Source of the DNA: WLMZ01 sp963732585
GTDB taxonomy: Bacteria; Actinomycetota; Acidimicrobiia; Acidimicrobiales; Ilumatobacteraceae
Assembly: GCA_963732585.1 (NCBI GenBank)
Contig: CAVSZY010000004.1
Location: 496,001-560,000 of the forward strand
Length of the DNA stretch: 64,000 bases
Reading direction: 5' to 3'
Shown here: piece after piece, positions 7,960-16,437 of the stretch
Layout: the number at the start of each line of letters is the position of its first letter
How positions within the stretch are numbered: the stretch's first letter is position 1
The notes under the pieces: model-generated
Told to the model about the DNA's origin: nothing
What the model saw: only the letters and a program-made list of their open reading frames with translations
Databases searched by the model: none
Program-made: the position numbers and the translations under genes

Positions 7960-9068
7960 TTAGGCGACTGGCGGATCCGTGTACTGCTGGCCGCCGCGAG
8001 CGACATACTCGGTCCACGTCGAGCCGTCCCAGTAGCGCAGTTCGAAACGAAGCGCTGGGTCTTTGTACCAACCGGCCGGAATCGACTCGGCTGGAGCGGG
8101 CTCCGGTGTGTACACCGGGGTGTCGACGACCGGCGAGACGACGGTCGGTTCGTAGCTCTCGACCACGTTGGGACGGAAAACGTCGGTATCGGCGACCGCA
8201 GTTGTCGCCTCGCTGGCCCAACCCGGAGCCTCGGCTGCTGTGGTGACGAAATCGCTGCTATCGAATGACGGGGTATCGACGTGAGGCAGATCGACATCGC
8301 CCAGATCGACGCTCGGGACGTCGACTTCGGGAACGTCGATCGCCGGGACATCGACCTCGGGCACATCGACACTGCCCAGATCGAAAGTCGGTACATCGAC
8401 CTCAGGCACATCGATGCTCGGTACATCGACCTCAGGCACATCGATGCTCGGTACATCGACCTCAGGCACATCGATGCTCGGTACATCGACCTCAGGCACA
8501 TCGACACTGCCCAGATCGAAGTTCGCCACGTCGACCTCAGGCACATCGACGCTCGGAACATCGACGCTCGGAACATCGACCTCAGGCACATCGACACTGC
8601 CCAGATCGAAGTTCGCCACGTCGACCTCAGGAACGTCGATCTCAGGAACATCGATGCTCGGAACATCGATGCTCGGAACATCGATGCTCGGAACATCGAT
8701 GCTCAGGTACATCGATGCTCGGCATGTCAACCTCGGCGACCGGTTCGGCGATGACCCATTCGGCATCGTCGATGAGCGCAGCTCGGCGCATCGACGTCGG
8801 CGGCGATGTCGACCTCGGCTGCGGAGACCTCGACGGCACCAGCATCAGCGACCACTGCGGCAGCGACAGCTACGTCCGGTACGGACACGGAGGAATCGCT
8901 CGACGCTTCCCCTGTGCTCCCGACGCCGCGACGCAGGAACGCCGTAATCTCGCCGCCGGTCTGAAGAATCTGCACGACATCCCAGCCGAGTGCGGAATGC
9001 TCGGTGAGCTTGTCCGCAAGGCCTGCGGGGTCATATGAGGAGGCGCTGACGCTGAGAAACTCGTACAT
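7960..9068 (-). CDS. DUF4177-like / pentapeptide-repeat / DUF2510 protein, frame broken twice
   Basis: Three reading frames carry what looks like one protein. Frame one, from the ATG at 9068, gives MYEFLSVSASSYDPAG ... GWDVV, similar to small DUF4177-type domains. Near 8790 the sensible peptide moves to a second frame (AEWVIAEPVAEVDMPSIDVPE), and near 8704 to a third frame with about 25 copies of [SE][IV]DVP-type pentapeptides, ending in a DUF2510 domain (AGWYKDP ... LRYWDGSTWTEYV). Each move equals one extra base. Either two sequence errors or a decayed gene explains this. DUF2510 is common in actinobacterial membrane or secreted proteins; here no membrane segment is seen. Confidence 0.55.
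8276..8721 (-). repeat. 15-bp coding tandem repeat encoding xIDVP/xVDVP
   Basis: About 28 near-perfect 15-base units, for example AGCATCGATGTTCCG on the minus strand, encode (S/E)(I/V)DVP pentapeptides. Units are arranged in higher-order blocks (FDLGSVDVPEVDVP recurs). Neighbouring units are almost identical in DNA, including at silent positions, which indicates recent expansion by slippage or unequal crossing-over. Length variation between strains is expected. Confidence 0.9.
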
Positions 9069-9149
9069 AGACAAGACATTAGTGTGCGCTACGTCACGAT
9101 TGCACGATGCACGCCGATTGATTCCGTGGTCGCGCGCTGACGTAGAGAA

Positions 9150-9932
9150 TCAACCGCGGGAAACGAGTTCGGCGACGACCTGGGTGTCGGGTGCCCCGTC
9201 GTGAATCACGGCGCCGTCTCGCAGAGCGATCATCCGAGCTGCGTTGGTGACATAGCCCAACTCGTGGGTGGCGACGACGAGCGCTGCACCGTCGTCGCCA
9301 GCTTGTTCCAGCAACTCCAACAACGCAGCGCGGCCGGTGGCATCGAGCCCGACAAAGGGCTCATCGACCAACAACAGGTCAAACGGGCGGATGAAGGCGA
9401 GCACGATCGCCGCCTTCTGGCGCAGGCCGCGGCTGAAGGTGTTCGGCAGGTCGTCGCCACGCTCGTAGAGGTCGAGATGCCCAAGAAGATCGGCGGCGTG
9501 CTGCTCCCATTCGGCGACGCCATGCAACCGAGCGATGTACTCCAGGTGCTCCCACAGCGACAGGTCGTCGTAAAACGTCGGCGTGTCGGCAATGTAGGAC
9601 AGCGCGGCCCGCGCTGGCAGCGATCCCGATGGGTTGCCGAGCACATGGCTCGACCCGCCACTGGGTTCCAACAATCCGGCCGTCAGCCGCATCAGCGTCG
9701 TCTTGCCGCTGCCGTTGTGGCCGATGAGGGCGACGCGTTCGCCGCGGCCGATGTGCAGGTCGAGTGGCTCGAGGGCGATGCGTTCGCCGTAGCTCTTGGT
9801 CAACCCGTTGACGTTCAGCGCGCCGTCGGTGCGCGTCGGCTCGGCGGCTCGGGCCGCCACCTTCTCCGTCGGCGGCGACGATGGCGCCGTCGCCTGACGT
9901 TGCGGTTTGGGGTGTCGACTTGGCGAGTTCAT
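9150..9932 (-). CDS. ABC transporter ATP-binding protein
   Basis: A 260-residue ATPase of the exporter (ABC-2) type. GHNGSGKTT near residue 75 is Walker A, FSRGLRQK is the signature motif (Arg-Gly-Leu in place of Gly-Gln), LLLVDEPF is Walker B, and ATHE supplies the switch His. The ATG at 9932 has GGGGGAG 4 bases upstream. It overlaps the upstream permease stop (ATGA), so the two are translated together. The substrate is unknown. Confidence 0.9.
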   Translation of the reverse strand: MNSPSRHPKPQRQATAPSSPPTEKVAARAAEPTRTDGALNVNGLTKSYGERIALEPLDLHIGRGERVALIGHNGSGKTTLMRLTAGLLEPSGGSSHVLGNPSGSLPARAALSYIADTPTFYDDLSLWEHLEYIARLHGVAEWEQHAADLLGHLDLYERGDDLPNTFSRGLRQKAAIVLAFIRPFDLLLVDEPFVGLDATGRAALLELLEQAGDDGAALVVATHELGYVTNAARMIALRDGAVIHDGAPDTQVVAELVSRG

Positions 9933-11578
9933 GTGGCTCCCCCGGTTTGGCGTTGTTGGCGCTGTTGTGTGCTTGCTTGTCGGCCCTCGGCCAGAAAGCT
10001 GCCGATGCGCGCCCTCCAGACATCGCGGCGGGCAACCCACCAGCCAACGGCTGCGCAGAGCAACAGTTGGGCGGCGACGACACGCACCGCGGCACCGACC
10101 AGCGAGTTGCCATCGTCTGCAGCGGAGCGCACCAGCAAGGTGCCGAGCTGCGGCACGGTGGCCAGGATCAGGGGCAACAACATCCGCATCGTCGTCGTCA
10201 ACCCGCTGAGCTCCGAGGGCATCGCCACCGCTTGCTGGGCCTGCACAACGGTGTTCGGGGCGCCCATGACAATGCCGACGACCGCCCCGGCGGTACCGGC
10301 CCAAAAGCTCGGCACAGCGAGGATCGCCGCGGCGACGAGGTGCTCGCCGGACGCTCCGAGCACCGCCATCGTCGCGACGCCAATGGCCGCGTAGGGCACC
10401 AAGGCAGCGAGCGGGGCCGATGTCAGCTTGAGCATCTGTGGGCCGCGATCGATGGCGAAAGAAGCCGCTCGATCTGGCTGATCGATGTCTTGCGACAAGG
10501 GTTCGAGCACCTCGGTGCCGAGCAGGAAACCGAGCGCCCCGGCGATCAGAAACATGGGCGTGGTCCCGCTGAATGTGGCGGCATGGGCGGCGGCGAATGC
10601 AATCGCTACCACCGCCATGCGCAGCAATCTCCCGGCCGGGAAACGGAGCAACGACTGCCAGCCGCGGCGCCAGGCGATGGGGTGCGGCGACGAACGTCGC
10701 AGCCGGATCCACGGCCGAGACCGAGTGCTTTCTTGGCTGAGCTGACGGCGCAAGAGCATCACGGTGCGCAGGTCCTGCATCGTCACCGCGAAACGAAGTT
10801 GCGAGACGAGACCGGAGCGGCGCGACATGGCGTCGAGCGAGGTGCGACCGAGGAGTGCGAAACCGGCGATGACCACGGCGAGCACCGCAGCCAGTGCCAC
10901 CAGATCGAGCGGGCGGGTAGTGATCGCCCACAGCGGCAGGTGGCCGACGAGGTTGCCGGGCCCAGCGGTATCGCCGATCAGCGCAACCGTTTGCCAGCCG
11001 AGCGGGATGGCCCCGCAGGCCAGGGCGACGGGGCGGGTGAGGTGTAACCCGTGGGCCAGCAAGGCGCAGCCGATGTGGAGCGCACCGAGCGCGGCGCCGA
11101 AGGCCGCACCGCTGATGGTCCAGGCAAGGACCGTTCCGGGGAGACGACGGCCGGTCAGTTCTCCGGCGAGGGCGCCGACCAGGGCGCCAGCGAAGACTGC
11201 CGAGCGCAGGCGCTGCACCGCGGGGCGCAACAGCACGCGTCGACGATCGATTGGGGCGAGCAATAGATGGCGTACGTCGCCTTCTTCGAGGGCCAACGGG
11301 CCGCCCTGGCTCCCGCCGCGCAACCCGGCGGCGGCAGCGATGACTACCGCTAGACCGAGCCAGCCGGGGGCCTGGCGGGCGAAGTCCGCCGATCCGGCTG
11401 CCGACAACTCGTCGTCTTTGACGAAGCTCGACAACCACAGTGCGGCCCAGCCGTAGCCGAGAGCGACGACGTAGACGCGGTAGGCGGCCTCGAACCAATC
11501 AAGATCGGCGAGACGGTTACTGCGCCGAGCCCGGCGCAGGCTATGCAAGGCATCGAGGCCGCCAGCCACCATCACCAT
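9929..11578 (-). CDS. ABC transporter permease
   Basis: A 549-residue, very hydrophobic protein with roughly ten membrane segments, coupled by a 4-base overlap to the ATPase that follows it. No family-specific motif is recognised; the permease role rests on hydrophobicity and operon context. The start lies inside a small tandem repeat (11566-11646) that carries several ATG/GTG codons and GGAG motifs. The ATG at 11578 is chosen because GGAG lies 8 bases upstream, but neighbouring repeat units offer alternatives. Confidence 0.8.
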   Translation of the reverse strand: MVMVAGGLDALHSLRRARRSNRLADLDWFEAAYRVYVVALGYGWAALWLSSFVKDDELSAAGSADFARQAPGWLGLAVVIAAAAGLRGGSQGGPLALEEGDVRHLLLAPIDRRRVLLRPAVQRLRSAVFAGALVGALAGELTGRRLPGTVLAWTISGAAFGAALGALHIGCALLAHGLHLTRPVALACGAIPLGWQTVALIGDTAGPGNLVGHLPLWAITTRPLDLVALAAVLAVVIAGFALLGRTSLDAMSRRSGLVSQLRFAVTMQDLRTVMLLRRQLSQESTRSRPWIRLRRSSPHPIAWRRGWQSLLRFPAGRLLRMAVVAIAFAAAHAATFSGTTPMFLIAGALGFLLGTEVLEPLSQDIDQPDRAASFAIDRGPQMLKLTSAPLAALVPYAAIGVATMAVLGASGEHLVAAAILAVPSFWAGTAGAVVGIVMGAPNTVVQAQQAVAMPSELSGLTTTMRMLLPLILATVPQLGTLLVRSAADDGNSLVGAAVRVVAAQLLLCAAVGWWVARRDVWRARIGSFLAEGRQASTQQRQQRQTGGAT

Positions 11579-11646
11579 GTCGCCATCTCCATCACCACGT
11601 CGCCATCCCCATCACCATGTCTCCATCACCATGTCTCCATCACCAG
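11566..11646 (-). repeat. Tandem repeat with start codons and SD-like GGAG at the permease start
   Basis: On the minus strand the unit GGTGATGGAGACAT occurs twice, followed by two 20-base variants (GGTGATGGGGATGGCGACGT and GGTGATGGAGATGGCGACAT) and a partial copy. Every unit holds an ATG, and most hold a GGAG or GGGG motif, so gain or loss of a unit would move or multiply translation starts. It lies between the sulfurtransferase stop and the permease. Confidence 0.8.
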
Positions 11647-11651
11647 GGCCA

Positions 11652-12521
11652 CTAGCGCTCAATGCCGAGTTTGGCGGGTCGTTGCGGGTCGGCGGACCAA
11701 CCGCTCCAGCTGGCGCAATAGAGGCGGGGGACTCGCCAACCGATGTGCTCGAGAGCGAGGACATTGAGACAAGCGGAGACGCCGCTTCCGCAATAGGCGA
11801 TGGTCTCAGTGTCTTCTTCGACGCCGAGGGCGCTGTAGTAGCGGCGCAAGGCCTCGATCGAGCGCAGCCGCCCACCGGGTTGTTCCAGCGCCCATAGCCA
11901 CGGTGCGTTGGCCGCGCCAGGAATGTGACCGGGTCGGGGATCGATCGATGCGGCCGCGCCGCTATAGCGATCGGGGACGCGCGCGTCGAGGGCGACGATG
12001 TCGCGAAAGACGAGGTCGTCGCCCAGGTCGTCGGCCGTGGCCAGGCGCTGCTGCGACCAGGCGGTCGATGTGAATTGAGCCAGGGTGTGCGGGTACCCGG
12101 GGCCGGTCTCCAGGTCGCCGGTGAAGGCAGCGAGTCCGCCGTTGAGCAGTGCTGCGTGGCGGCCGAGCATGCGCAACATGACCACGAGGCGCCCGGCCGT
12201 CATGCCGCCAGTGTCGTCGTAGGCAACGACGATCGAGTCGTCGCCGATGCCGTGTTCACCCATCGAGCGAGCGAAATCATCGGCGGACGGCAGCGGATGG
12301 CGACCCTCGCCGACGTCCAAGCCATGAGCGGCGAGATGGCCGTCGAGATCGATGAAGATGGCACCCGGCAGATGCCCGGATTCGTAAGCCTCACGGCCGC
12401 TACGCCCATCGAGATACCAGCGGACGTCGACGAGCACCGGTTGCGGCAGCAAGGAGAGGTCGCTGGCCTCGATGATCGGGGGCATCACGACTGGTTTCGG
12501 ATTGAGGAAGTTGAAGACCAC
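11652..12521 (-). CDS. sseA: Sulfurtransferase (thiosulfate/3-mercaptopyruvate type)
   Basis: Two rhodanese domains in 289 residues. The first (about 20-140) lacks an active Cys; the second ends in AYCGSGVSAC, with the catalytic Cys in a CGSGV loop typical of SseA/rhodanese proteins. It transfers sulfane sulfur from thiosulfate or mercaptopyruvate to thiol acceptors. The GTG at 12521 has CAGGAG 5 bases upstream and is preferred to ATG at 12485. It is divergent from pheA over about 50 bases. Confidence 0.87.
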   Translation of the reverse strand: MVFNFLNPKPVVMPPIIEASDLSLLPQPVLVDVRWYLDGRSGREAYESGHLPGAIFIDLDGHLAAHGLDVGEGRHPLPSADDFARSMGEHGIGDDSIVVAYDDTGGMTAGRLVVMLRMLGRHAALLNGGLAAFTGDLETGPGYPHTLAQFTSTAWSQQRLATADDLGDDLVFRDIVALDARVPDRYSGAAASIDPRPGHIPGAANAPWLWALEQPGGRLRSIEALRRYYSALGVEEDTETIAYCGSGVSACLNVLALEHIGWRVPRLYCASWSGWSADPQRPAKLGIER

Positions 12522-12571
12522 GGCGGCTCCTGTAAGCGGGCCCTTGCACCCTATGCCGTAGCCTGAAGCGC

Positions 12572-13507
12572 ATGGCAGATATCCGCCGAGTAGGTTTCCT
12601 CGGTCCCTTCGGGACATTCACTGAGCAGGCGTTGCGCACCCAGGCCGACTTGGCGGCGTGCGAGTTGGTGCCGTATCGCAACGTGCCCGACGCGCTCGAC
12701 GCCGTGCAGAGCGGCGAGGTCGATTGTGGGTTCGTGCCGATCGAGAACTCGATCGAGGGCACGGTCAATTTCACGCTCGATGCGCTGGCATTCGATCACT
12801 CGTTGCTGATTCAGCGCGAGGTGGTTCTCGATATCGAGCATTGCCTGGTCGCTCCCGCAGGCACGTCGCTCGACGAGATCAAGGTGGTGTTGTCGATTCC
12901 GGTGGCCACGGCGCAGTGCCACCAGTTCCTGCGTACGCAATTGCCGAACGCCGATATTCAGCCGGCGAGCAGCACCGCCGAGGCTGCCAGAATGCTGGCC
13001 GAGAACCCGGCCAACGGGTATGCGGCGATCTCGCCGCGCATCGCTGCCGATCTTTACGGGCTGGCGGTAGTGGTGAGCGATGTCGCCGATCATGGCCACA
13101 ATCAGACTCGATTCGTGGTCGTTGGTCCCGACGCCATCCCGGCGCGCAGCGGGCACGACCGCACCGCGCTGGTGGTCTATCAACGGGCGGATGAGCCCGG
13201 CAGTTTGATCAGCATCCTGCAAGAGTTTGCGGCACGGCGGATCAACCTGCAGAACCTGATCAGTCGGCCGACCAAAGAGGGTGGGCTCGGTGATTACTGC
13301 TTCATCGTCTATGCCGAGGGGCATATCGAAGACGAGTTGGTGGCGGATGCGATGCGGGCGCTGCACGCCAAGCAGGGTGCGGTGAAGTTCCTCGGCTCGT
13401 ATCCGGTGGCCGGCGAGCAAGCGCATACCGCCCGTGAGCACGCCGACGCGCGCTGGCGCCAGGCCGACGATTGGATCGACGAGTTACGCGCCCGGGTCAC
13501 GCCGTAG
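12572..13507 (+). CDS. pheA: Prephenate dehydratase
   Basis: It converts prephenate to phenylpyruvate for phenylalanine synthesis. The catalytic domain spans residues 1-185 with GPFGTFTEQAL, PIENSIEGTV and the NQTRF motif (about 173-177), whose Thr is catalytic. A C-terminal ACT domain (about 195-270, LISRPTKEGGLGDY) mediates allosteric control by phenylalanine. No chorismate mutase domain is fused. Length (311 residues) is that of actinobacterial PheA. tRNA-Thr follows. Confidence 0.95.
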   Translation: MADIRRVGFLGPFGTFTEQALRTQADLAACELVPYRNVPDALDAVQSGEVDCGFVPIENSIEGTVNFTLDALAFDHSLLIQREVVLDIEHCLVAPAGTSLDEIKVVLSIPVATAQCHQFLRTQLPNADIQPASSTAEAARMLAENPANGYAAISPRIAADLYGLAVVVSDVADHGHNQTRFVVVGPDAIPARSGHDRTALVVYQRADEPGSLISILQEFAARRINLQNLISRPTKEGGLGDYCFIVYAEGHIEDELVADAMRALHAKQGAVKFLGSYPVAGEQAHTAREHADARWRQADDWIDELRARVTP

Positions 13508-13574
13508 TTTGTGCATGGTGTTCGCAAAAAACACGTAGGCCGTTCGATCCATGGCCGCTAAGATTGGCGCTTGC

Positions 13575-13650
13575 GCCCAGGTAGCTCAGTCGGTAGAGCA
13601 ACGCACTCGTAATGCGTAGGTCGCGGGTTCGATTCCCGCCTTGGGCTCCA
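13575..13650 (+). tRNA. tRNA-Thr(CGT)
   Basis: A full cloverleaf: acceptor GCCCAGG pairs with CTTGGGC, D arm GCTCAG...GAGC, anticodon stem ACGCA/TGCGT around CTCGTAA giving anticodon CGT, T arm GCGGG-TTCGATT-CCCGC, and CCA is encoded. It borders the decayed toxin-antitoxin patch, a common position for integration. Confidence 0.97.
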
Positions 13651-13825
13651 CTCCGAGCAGGTGTTTAACAGGTTTTCGGCCCAGCGCGCCGTAGGCGAGA
13701 TCGCCGTTTGATCACATTTTGGTCACAGCAGAATCCGCGAGTGTCGCACCAAGTCTTGACTGTCGCCAAGCGTTCAACCTCGAAAACGTGTCGCCTCGGG
13801 ATGTTTGCCCCCTCTGGCGACCGTG

Positions 13826-14144
13826 TCATGAAAGTCGGTCGGCTCCGAAGTCTGGGCGGCGGCGCTGGTGGTACACGGCCAGTACGACGAGTTGCCCGTC
13901 GGTCACTCGGTAACGCATGGCATACGGGAACTCAGCGGTGACGACCCTTCGCTCGACGACTTCACCGTTGTCGTCGTGGATTGCTGGTGTTCCGGCGTTC
14001 GGCCAGCGCAAAGCCCGTACGATCGACGCGCCGACGGCCACCACGAAGCGGTCGCCCAGGCCCGGTTGTTGCTGCTCGTACCATTCCCATGCGTCGAGGA
14101 CGTCTCGCTCGGCGAGCGAGTGGAGCGTGAAGGGAAGGGCTCAC
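13826..14144 (-). pseudogene. RelE/ParE-type toxin with frame break at its start
   Basis: The peptide LPFTLHSLAERDVLDAWEWY leads into FVVAVGASIVRAL, RVVTAEFPYAMRYRV and AVYHQRRRPDF, the pattern of RelE/ParE toxins. The expected start GTGAGC overlaps the antitoxin stop in the usual way but is one base out of frame with the body: an extra C at about 14138 separates them. In the body frame no ATG, GTG or TTG occurs before residue 36. The toxin therefore looks inactivated by one base, unless this is a sequence error or a ribosomal frameshift restores it. Confidence 0.7.
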
Positions 14145-14392
14145 ACAGACTGGTGCCACGAGCGACGTTCGTCGATGCGCTGGAGGAGCTGCACCCACGT
14201 CACAAGTTCGGCGTCGCCTGACTCCAACTGCGTCGCTCTGCGTTCGGTCTCGGCTGACCACAGGCGCTCAACTTCGGCCTCGTCGAGGGCCTCCGAGTCG
14301 AGACTCGCGAGCAGGCCTGAGGCGAGCAGCACTCGGTCCTCGGCTGGAAGCGTTAGTGCTTGCTCCAGGAGTGTCTCGGCTGCATTGGCCAC
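14141..14392 (-). CDS. Addiction-module antitoxin (TIGR02574-like)
   Basis: A short acidic protein with LLEQALTLPAEDRVLLASGL and LDEAEVERLWSAETERRA, the pattern of the unstable antitoxin family paired with RelE/ParE toxins. GTG at 14392 starts the conserved core; a GTG at 14458 would add 22 residues of unconserved sequence. It overlaps the damaged toxin gene, and it is divergent from the AbiEi gene. Confidence 0.75.
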   Translation of the reverse strand: MANAAETLLEQALTLPAEDRVLLASGLLASLDSEALDEAEVERLWSAETERRATQLESGDAELVTWVQLLQRIDERRSWHQSV

Positions 14393-14475
14393 GTCGCAAT
14401 CGTACCCGACGCCGAAGCGGCATTGAAGCGTGTGAGCTCCTCCTGATTCGGACTTCACACGACGTCGACGAGCCT

Positions 14476-15045
14476 ATGGAAATAGTCCAATACTTTGTCA
14501 TGCCTGGAAAGTGGTACACCGAATTGTTCGAGATCGCCGCGGATCAGTATGGCTTCATCACGACACAAGATGTGACCAGCATTGGCGGACGCGACCAGGT
14601 CCTGGTCGATATGGAACGCCACGGGCATCTCGATCGCGTCGCCCGCGGCCTCTACCGATTCCGGTCCCTTCCACCGACCGCCCGCGACGAACTAATGGCT
14701 GCGACACTGTGGCCCAACCGCCTGGGTGTGATTTCCCACGACTCTGCACTTGACCTGTGGGACCTCTGCGACGTCAACCCGGCAAAGATTCACCTCACCG
14801 TCCCCAAGACAGCCCGCATCCGCCGACAAGTCCTGCCGAGCTATGCGGTGCATGTCCGGGACCTTGCGCCCGCCGATGTTGCCAACATCGAGGGAATCCC
14901 CGTGGTCACGCCGTTACGGGCAATCCTTGACGGTTTCGACCAGCACCTCGACCGCAGGCTCCTGGATCAGGCCATCAGCGCTGCGCGACGCCGTGTTCTT
15001 CTGCTCGCCGATGAGCTGAGTTCGATCGACAGGATTTCAGCATGA
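14476..15045 (+). CDS. abiEi: AbiEi-type antitoxin / transcriptional regulator
   Basis: It is the antitoxin of a type IV AbiE module, normally a DNA-binding autorepressor. The N-terminal domain (YGFITTQDVTSIG ... VARGLYRF) is a winged-helix AbiEi_4-like fold, and a C-terminal domain (HDSALDLWDL ... VTPLRAILD) follows. The frame is intact over 189 residues. The ATG at 14476 and one at 14500 both precede the conserved part. The ATGA overlap with the next gene is the normal abiEi-abiEii arrangement, but the partner toxin is broken. Confidence 0.78.
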   Translation: MEIVQYFVMPGKWYTELFEIAADQYGFITTQDVTSIGGRDQVLVDMERHGHLDRVARGLYRFRSLPPTARDELMAATLWPNRLGVISHDSALDLWDLCDVNPAKIHLTVPKTARIRRQVLPSYAVHVRDLAPADVANIEGIPVVTPLRAILDGFDQHLDRRLLDQAISAARRRVLLLADELSSIDRISA

Positions 15046-15635
15046 GCGAGCCAACATCTCGTGACATGCCGCCACGAAAAGCCAGGACACTCACCATGTG
15101 GCTGGACGAATCTGCCACAGCTTCTGGCGTGGCTACTGGTCGGCTCCGTCGCCAACTCGTTTCATGATTCTCGCCGCCATCCTCGATGCCGCGCGCGACC
15201 TCAATGATGGCCAACCGATCCTTCTCGTCAAAGGTGGCGTGGCGATGGAGTTACGCCAACGAGGCTCGGCGCGGGCCACAAAAGGACTTCGACACGGCCC
15301 TACGAGCTGAACCCGCTGACCTTGCCGCCCATCTGGACCCGGCATTGCGTAACGGCTTCGGCGACTTCACCGCAGCACGGACCGCTATCGAGCCCGTACG
15401 GGACACCGGAGCGCTGCGCTTCGAGATCAAGATTGCCTACCGCAACAAGCCCGTCGTCACGGTGCCTGTCGAGATCGCGCAGGCCGAAGCCGGGATCGGT
15501 GCCGGCATCGATCACGTGCCGACGCTCTCGCTCACTCATGTCGGCCTTGACGGTCCCGCAACCGTGGCGTGCATCGCGATTCGTTGGCAAATCGCCCTGA
15601 AGTTACACGCTTGCACCGAGCACCCACCTGACTAG
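15042..15635 (+). pseudogene. abiEii: AbiEii nucleotidyltransferase toxin, two frameshifts and truncated
   Basis: Pieces in three frames reconstruct an AbiEii protein. From ATG 15042 the first frame runs about 41 residues (to a TGA at 15165-15167). A second frame gives MILAAILDAARDLNDGQP and LLVKGGVAMELR, and a third (from about 15280) gives KDFDTALRAEPADLAAH through ALKLHACTEHPPD. The KGG and DFD motifs belong to the nucleotidyltransferase core. The usual C-terminal block after KLHAC is missing because a stop follows. Two indels plus the early end make a functional toxin very unlikely. Confidence 0.78.
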
Positions 15636-15714
15636 CAGATAGAAAATCGAGATGACGTAGCGCCGCGGCAGCGGCTGCTAATTTTGACGATGTGTCCGCA
15701 AAGAGGGAGGTGCC

Positions 15715-16437
15715 ATGATGTCAAACGCTCCGAACCGTTTCACGGTGCCGTTGTACACCGTTGCAGATGCGGCCCGGATCGTCGGTGTTCCGCCCTCGAC
15801 CCTGAGTTCCTGGGCGCGGGGGTACCTGCGCAAGTTCCCAGATCGCACAGAGGTGTCCGGTGAGCCGGTTATCACGCACATTTCTCCGGCTGGACTACGC
15901 CAGCCCACGATCCCTTTTGTGGGCTTGGCCGAGGCCCTCGTGTTAGCCGCTGTGAGAAGGAGTGGTGTGCCGATGCAACGCATTCGCCCGGCTTTGCGCC
16001 AGTTGCAAAGCGACATCGGTGTCGAACACGCGTTGGCGTCGCAAAAGCTCTATACGGACGGCGCTGAGTTGTTGTTCGATTACAGCGAACACATGCCTGG
16101 GTCCGCCGAAGCAGAGTTGGTCGGCAACTTGGTTGTCGTCCGGAATGGCCAGCGGGTGTTCGTCGCGGCGATCGAGTCCTACCTCAGCAGGATCGAGTAC
16201 GCCACAGACGGGTATGCCGCCTTGATCAGCGTTCCGGCGTACGGCGATGCCAAGGTTGTGGCCGATCCGAGCCGCGCGTTTGGCGCGCCGATATTTGAGC
16301 GTGGCGGTGTTCGGGTGGACGATGTGCTGGAACGTTTCTGGTCCGGCGATCCGCTCGACGAGCTCTCAGCCGAATTCGGGGTTCCGGTCGATCAGCTCGA
16401 GGACGTGCTTCGTGTCGCATCCCGACGAGCTGCCTGA
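15715..16437 (+). CDS. DUF433 antitoxin with MerR-like helix-turn-helix
   Basis: The N-terminus (YTVADAARIVGVPPSTLSSW) is a MerR-like helix-turn-helix, and the C-terminus (VRVDDVLERFWSGDPLDEL followed by AEFGVPVDQLEDVLRVA) is a DUF433 domain. This fusion is the antitoxin found next to VapC45-like PIN toxins. The frame is intact (240 residues, or 239 from a second ATG). It overlaps the downstream toxin by 26 bases. Confidence 0.8.
   Translation: MMSNAPNRFTVPLYTVADAARIVGVPPSTLSSWARGYLRKFPDRTEVSGEPVITHISPAGLRQPTIPFVGLAEALVLAAVRRSGVPMQRIRPALRQLQSDIGVEHALASQKLYTDGAELLFDYSEHMPGSAEAELVGNLVVVRNGQRVFVAAIESYLSRIEYATDGYAALISVPAYGDAKVVADPSRAFGAPIFERGGVRVDDVLERFWSGDPLDELSAEFGVPVDQLEDVLRVASRRAA

Noticed and set aside
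8276..8721. CRISPR-like regular repeats
   Set aside because: Units are 15 bases with no unique spacers and lie in frame within a protein-coding repeat.
9930..11498. A very long minus-strand open frame that joins the ABC ATPase to about 520 upstream residues
   Set aside because: The upstream part is Arg/His-rich and is the shadow of the permease gene in another frame; the ATPase has its own ATG with a strong ribosome site.
13710..13740. Sequence after tRNA-Thr resembling the 3' flank of integrase genes (GATCACATTTTGGTCACAG)
   Set aside because: No integrase peptide could be read in any frame, so only a vague resemblance remains.
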